A DNA stretch of 64,000 bases from CAWEQW01 sp963811365. Its GTDB lineage: Bacteria; Actinomycetota; Actinomycetes; Propionibacteriales; Nocardioidaceae. The stretch lies in assembly GCA_963811365.1 (NCBI GenBank), contig CAWEQW010000013.1:1-64000 (forward strand), given 5' to 3'. Below the pieces are notes generated by a model. It was not told the origin of the DNA. It searched no databases and saw nothing but the letters and a program-made list of their open reading frames with translations. A program made the position numbers and the translations under genes. Shown here piece by piece: positions 61,116-64,000 of the stretch (position 1 is the stretch's first letter; each line of letters starts with the position of its first letter).

Positions 61116-61127
61116 CCCTCCCCGTCC

Positions 61128-61169
61128 GCCTGCGGTCCCGCCCGGAGGCCGCGCGGGGCGACCGCAGAC
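61128..61169 (-). terminator. Hairpin after the ABC exporter genes
   Basis: A 10-bp stem with one mismatch (61128-61137 with 61160-61169) begins eight bases downstream of the minus-strand ABC stop, with a GC-rich loop of 22 bases. It could end the ABC operon transcript. Confidence 0.5.
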
Positions 61170-61176
61170 AACCGGG

Positions 61177-63156
61177 TCAGGCGACCGCGGCAGCGGCGAA
61201 CTGCGAGTTGTAGAGCGCGGCGTACGCCCCGTCGCGGGCCAGCAGCTCCTCGTGGTTCCCCTGCTCGACGATCCGGCCGTGCTCCATCACCAGGATCAGG
61301 TCGGCGTCCCGGATCGTGGAGAGCCGGTGCGCGATCACGAAGCTGGTGCGGTCGGTGCGCAGCGCGGCCATGGCGTGCTGGACGAGCAGCTCGGTGCGGG
61401 TGTCGACCGAGCTGGTCGCCTCGTCGAGGATCAGCAGCGCCGGGTCGGCGAGGAACGCGCGCGCGATGGTCACGAGCTGCCGCTCCCCCGCACTGATGTT
61501 GCTGCCCTCCTCGTCGATCACCGTGTCGTAGCCGTCCGGGAGCGCGTGCACGAAGCGGTCGACGAACGTGGCCTGCGCCGCGGCGAGGATCTCCTCCTCG
61601 GTGGCGTCCGGGCGCCCGTAGGCGATGTTGTCCCGGATCGTGCCCTCGAACAGCCAGGTGTCCTGCAGCACCATCCCGATCCGGCCGCGCAGGTCGGCGC
61701 GGCGCATCGCCGAGACGTCCACGCCGTCCAGCGTGATCCGGCCCGCCTGCACGTCGTAGAACCGCATCACCAGGTTCACCAGCGTGGTCTTCCCGGCGCC
61801 GGTGGGACCCACGATCGCGACCGTGTGACCCGGTTCGGCCACCAGGGACAGGTCCTCGATGAGCGGGCTGTCCTCCTCGTAGCGGAACGACACGTGCTCG
61901 AACGCCACCCGGCCACGACCGCCCTCGGCGAGCGGGGCGTGCTCCTCGACCGGCTCCTCCTCGGCGTCGAGCAGCTCGAAGACCCGCTCCGCCGACGCCA
62001 CACCGGACTGGAGCAGGTTGATCATCGACGCGACCTGGGTCAGCGGCTGGGTGAACTGCCGGGAGTACTGGATGAACGCCTGGACGTCGCCGAGGCTCAT
62101 GGTGCCGCTGGCCACCCGCAGACCGCCGAGCACCGCGATCACGACGTAGTTGAGGTTCCCGATGAACATCATCATCGGCATGATCAGGCCGGAGACGAAC
62201 TGAGCCCCGAAGCTCGCCCGGAACAGCTCCTCGTTCTCGGTGGCGAAGGCCTGCTCGACCTCGTGCTGCCGGCCGAACACCTTGACCAGCTCGTGGCCGG
62301 TGTAGGCCTCCTCGACCTGCGCGTTGAGCCGGCCGGTGCGCCGCCACTGGGCGATGAACATGCCCTGGGAGCGCTTCATGATCAGCGCGGTCACCACCAT
62401 CGTGATCGGCACCGTCACCAGCGCGACGAGCGCCAGGGACCAGGAGATCGAGAACATCATCACGATCACGAACACCACGGTGAGCAGCGAGGTGAGCAGC
62501 TGGCTCATGGTCTGCTGCAGGGTCTGGCTGACGTTGTCGATGTCGTTGGTGACCCGGCTGAGCAGCTCCCCGCGCGGCTGCTGGTCGAAGAAGCGCAGGG
62601 GCAGCGCGTTGACCTTCGCCTCGACGTCGGCGCGCAGCCGTCGAATGGTGTTCTGCACGACCCCGTTGAGCAGGAAGCCCTGGAGGAACGACAGCAGCGC
62701 GGCCGCGACGTAGACGACGAGCGCCCAGGTCAGCACGGTGCGGACGGCGGTGAAGTCGACGCCCTGCCCGGGCACGACGTGCATGCTCGCGAGCATGTCG
62801 GCCATCGTGCCCTGGCCGCGGGCCCGCAGACCCGCCACCGCCTGGGCCTTGGTGACCCCGGCCGGCAGCCGCTCCCCGACGTAGCCGGAGAAGATCAGGT
62901 CGGTCGCGCGACCCAGGATCCGGGGGCCCAGCGACATCAGGAAGACCGCCACGACGGCGAGCAGGACGACGGCGACCGCACCCATCCGGTCCGGGCCCAG
63001 CCGAGCGAGCAGCCGCCGGGCGGACGGTCCGAACTGCATCGCCTTCTGACCGACCATCCCGCCGCCCATCGGGCCGCCGCGTCCGGGGCCGCCGCCGGTC
63101 ACCACCCGCTCGGTCTCCTTGAGCCGTCCGTCCGCCGGCTTCGCAGGGGTGCTCAC
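61177..63156 (-). CDS. ABC exporter, fused permease-ATPase (second half-transporter)
   Basis: From the GTG at 63156 the 659-residue half-transporter begins VSTPAKPADGRLKETERVVTG with a glycine-rich head, then six TM helices (about 60-370), and an ATPase domain with Walker A IVGPTGAGKTTLVNLVMRFY, the Q loop MVLQDTWLFEGT, the signature SNISAGERQLVTIARA (ISAGE rather than LSGGQ) and Walker B ALLILDEATSSVDT, with the switch His in VIAHRLSTI. Its start overlaps the stop of the partner gene (GTGA), so the two form a heterodimeric exporter of the lipid or drug type (like BmrC/D or Mtb Rv1272c-1273c). Confidence 0.94.
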   Translation of the reverse strand: MSTPAKPADGRLKETERVVTGGGPGRGGPMGGGMVGQKAMQFGPSARRLLARLGPDRMGAVAVVLLAVVAVFLMSLGPRILGRATDLIFSGYVGERLPAGVTKAQAVAGLRARGQGTMADMLASMHVVPGQGVDFTAVRTVLTWALVVYVAAALLSFLQGFLLNGVVQNTIRRLRADVEAKVNALPLRFFDQQPRGELLSRVTNDIDNVSQTLQQTMSQLLTSLLTVVFVIVMMFSISWSLALVALVTVPITMVVTALIMKRSQGMFIAQWRRTGRLNAQVEEAYTGHELVKVFGRQHEVEQAFATENEELFRASFGAQFVSGLIMPMMMFIGNLNYVVIAVLGGLRVASGTMSLGDVQAFIQYSRQFTQPLTQVASMINLLQSGVASAERVFELLDAEEEPVEEHAPLAEGGRGRVAFEHVSFRYEEDSPLIEDLSLVAEPGHTVAIVGPTGAGKTTLVNLVMRFYDVQAGRITLDGVDVSAMRRADLRGRIGMVLQDTWLFEGTIRDNIAYGRPDATEEEILAAAQATFVDRFVHALPDGYDTVIDEEGSNISAGERQLVTIARAFLADPALLILDEATSSVDTRTELLVQHAMAALRTDRTSFVIAHRLSTIRDADLILVMEHGRIVEQGNHEELLARDGAYAALYNSQFAAAAVA

Positions 63157-64000
63157 GCGGCCTCCTGCGCACTCAGCTGGGACTCGACGATCTCCTGGTA
63201 GGTGGCACACGAGGCGAGCAGCTCGTCGTGGCGGCCGCGGCCGACGATCCGGCCGTCCTCGAGCACGATGATCTGCTCGGCGTCCACGATCGTGGAGACC
63301 CGCTGGGCGACGATCACCACGGTGGCCTCCCGGGTCAGCGGCTTCAGCGCTGCGCGCAGCCGGGCGTCGGTGCTCAGGTCGAGCGCCGAGAACGAGTCGT
63401 CGAACAGGTAGATCTCGGGCTGCCGGATCAGGGCCCGGGCGATCGCCAGCCGCTGCCGCTGACCGCCCGAGACGTTGGTGCCGCCCTGGGCGATCGGCGC
63501 CTCGAGGCCCCCGGGCATCTCCTCGACGAAGTCCCGGGCCTGCGCGACCTCGAGCGCCGCCCACATCTGGTCGTCCGTGGCGTCGGGGTTGCCGTAGCGC
63601 AGGTTGCCGGCGACCGTCCCGCTGAACAGGTAGCCCTTCTGCGGCACCAGGCCGATCCTGCTCCAGAGCAGCTCCGGCTCGAGGCGTCGTACGTCGACGT
63701 CGTCGACGTACACGGCGCCGCCGGTGGTGTCGAACAGCCGGGGCACCAGGTTCAGCAGCGTGGTCTTGCCGGCGCCGGTGGATCCGATGATCGCGGTGGT
63801 CTGACCGGGCCGCGCGGAGAAGGTGATGTCCTGCAGCACCGGGGCCTCGGCGCCGGGGTAGGTGAACTCGACGCGTTCGAGGTCGAGCGTCCCGGTGGCC
63901 GACAGCGACGTGACGGGCTCGGCGGGCGGGACCACCGACGACTCGGTGTCGAGCACCTCGACGATGCGGTCCGCGCACACCGAGGCGCGCGGCACCATGA
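63153..64000 (-). CDS. ABC exporter, fused permease-ATPase (first half), 5' end outside window
   Basis: The C-terminal ATPase domain of the partner half-transporter: Walker A IIGSTGAGKTTLLNLVPRLF, Q loop LVPQKGYLFSGTVAG, signature TNVSGGQRQRLAIARALI, Walker B IYLFDDSFSALDL and the H-loop region VVIVAQRVST with Gln in place of the switch His. In Walker B the catalytic Glu position is Asp (DDSFSAL), so this subunit carries the degenerate ATPase site, as in heterodimeric exporters. The membrane domain lies beyond the right edge. Confidence 0.93.
   Translation of the reverse strand, partial: MVPRASVCADRIVEVLDTESSVVPPAEPVTSLSATGTLDLERVEFTYPGAEAPVLQDITFSARPGQTTAIIGSTGAGKTTLLNLVPRLFDTTGGAVYVDDVDVRRLEPELLWSRIGLVPQKGYLFSGTVAGNLRYGNPDATDDQMWAALEVAQARDFVEEMPGGLEAPIAQGGTNVSGGQRQRLAIARALIRQPEIYLFDDSFSALDLSTDARLRAALKPLTREATVVIVAQRVSTIVDAEQIIVLEDGRIVGRGRHDELLASCATYQEIVESQLSAQEAA

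Overview
The window is high-GC actinobacterial chromosome. Gene content and order suggest a Nocardioides-like member of the Propionibacteriales, but no rRNA or marker gene settles the genus. Genes are dense, many starts are GTG, and many pairs overlap by four bases (ATGA or GTGA). Several blocks match mycobacterial gene order: moeA / UDP-glucose pyrophosphorylase / 5-formyl-THF cyclo-ligase / FmdB-type zinc ribbon / mscL, and the divergent glgM-glgC pair.

Layout. 1-2.6 kb: molybdenum cofactor genes (moaB, moaC, moeA) behind a broken GNAT gene. 2.6-8.8 kb: UDP-glucose pyrophosphorylase, 5-FCL, a penicillin-acylase-family hydrolase, an FmdB/Ruc-type zinc-ribbon protein behind a CIRCE-like operator, mscL, and a SAF-domain protein. 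9-15.2 kb: an epimerase-like protein, glycogen/maltose-1-phosphate genes glgM and glgC, a PfpI protein, an LCP ligase, a small membrane protein and tRNA-Arg(CCU). 15.3-21.4 kb: an accessory stretch with lower coding density, small orphan proteins, an IS3 remnant, an interrupted gene, a CPBP protease and an orphan HATPase. 21.4-43.4 kb: housekeeping and metabolic genes, including pepN, a TreT-like glycosyltransferase, a metallo-hydrolase, FUSC and MFS transporters, a peptidoglycan lytic transglycosylase with PKPS repeats, PIMT, a racemase, a HAD phosphatase, a sirtuin, an ABC-2 exporter, a DtxR/IdeR regulator, photolyase and a PatB-type lyase.

43.4-55.1 kb is the most coherent module: a respiratory nitrate reductase operon narK-narG-narH-narJ-narI beside a DevR/DosR-type response regulator and a DevS/DosS-type GAF-GAF sensor kinase that keeps the heme-ligand histidine. 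It also has a PNPOx-fold gene and a universal stress protein. Two DosR-box-like palindromes sit exactly where the model predicts: upstream of narK, and in the divergent promoter between the PNPOx/kinase operon and usp. I infer a hypoxia/NO-responsive regulon that switches on nitrate respiration. The molybdenum cofactor genes at the left edge would supply the NarG cofactor.

55.2-64 kb: a fold-type III PLP decarboxylase translationally coupled to an MFS exporter, two more MFS transporters, a candidate small RNA or leader with a 12-codon reading frame, and a heterodimeric ABC exporter running off the right edge.

Frame breaks occur in the GNAT gene, moaB, a 3-hydroxyisobutyrate-dehydrogenase-like gene, the lytic transglycosylase and an accessory gene. 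Those in otherwise intact housekeeping genes could be sequence errors and should be checked against reads.
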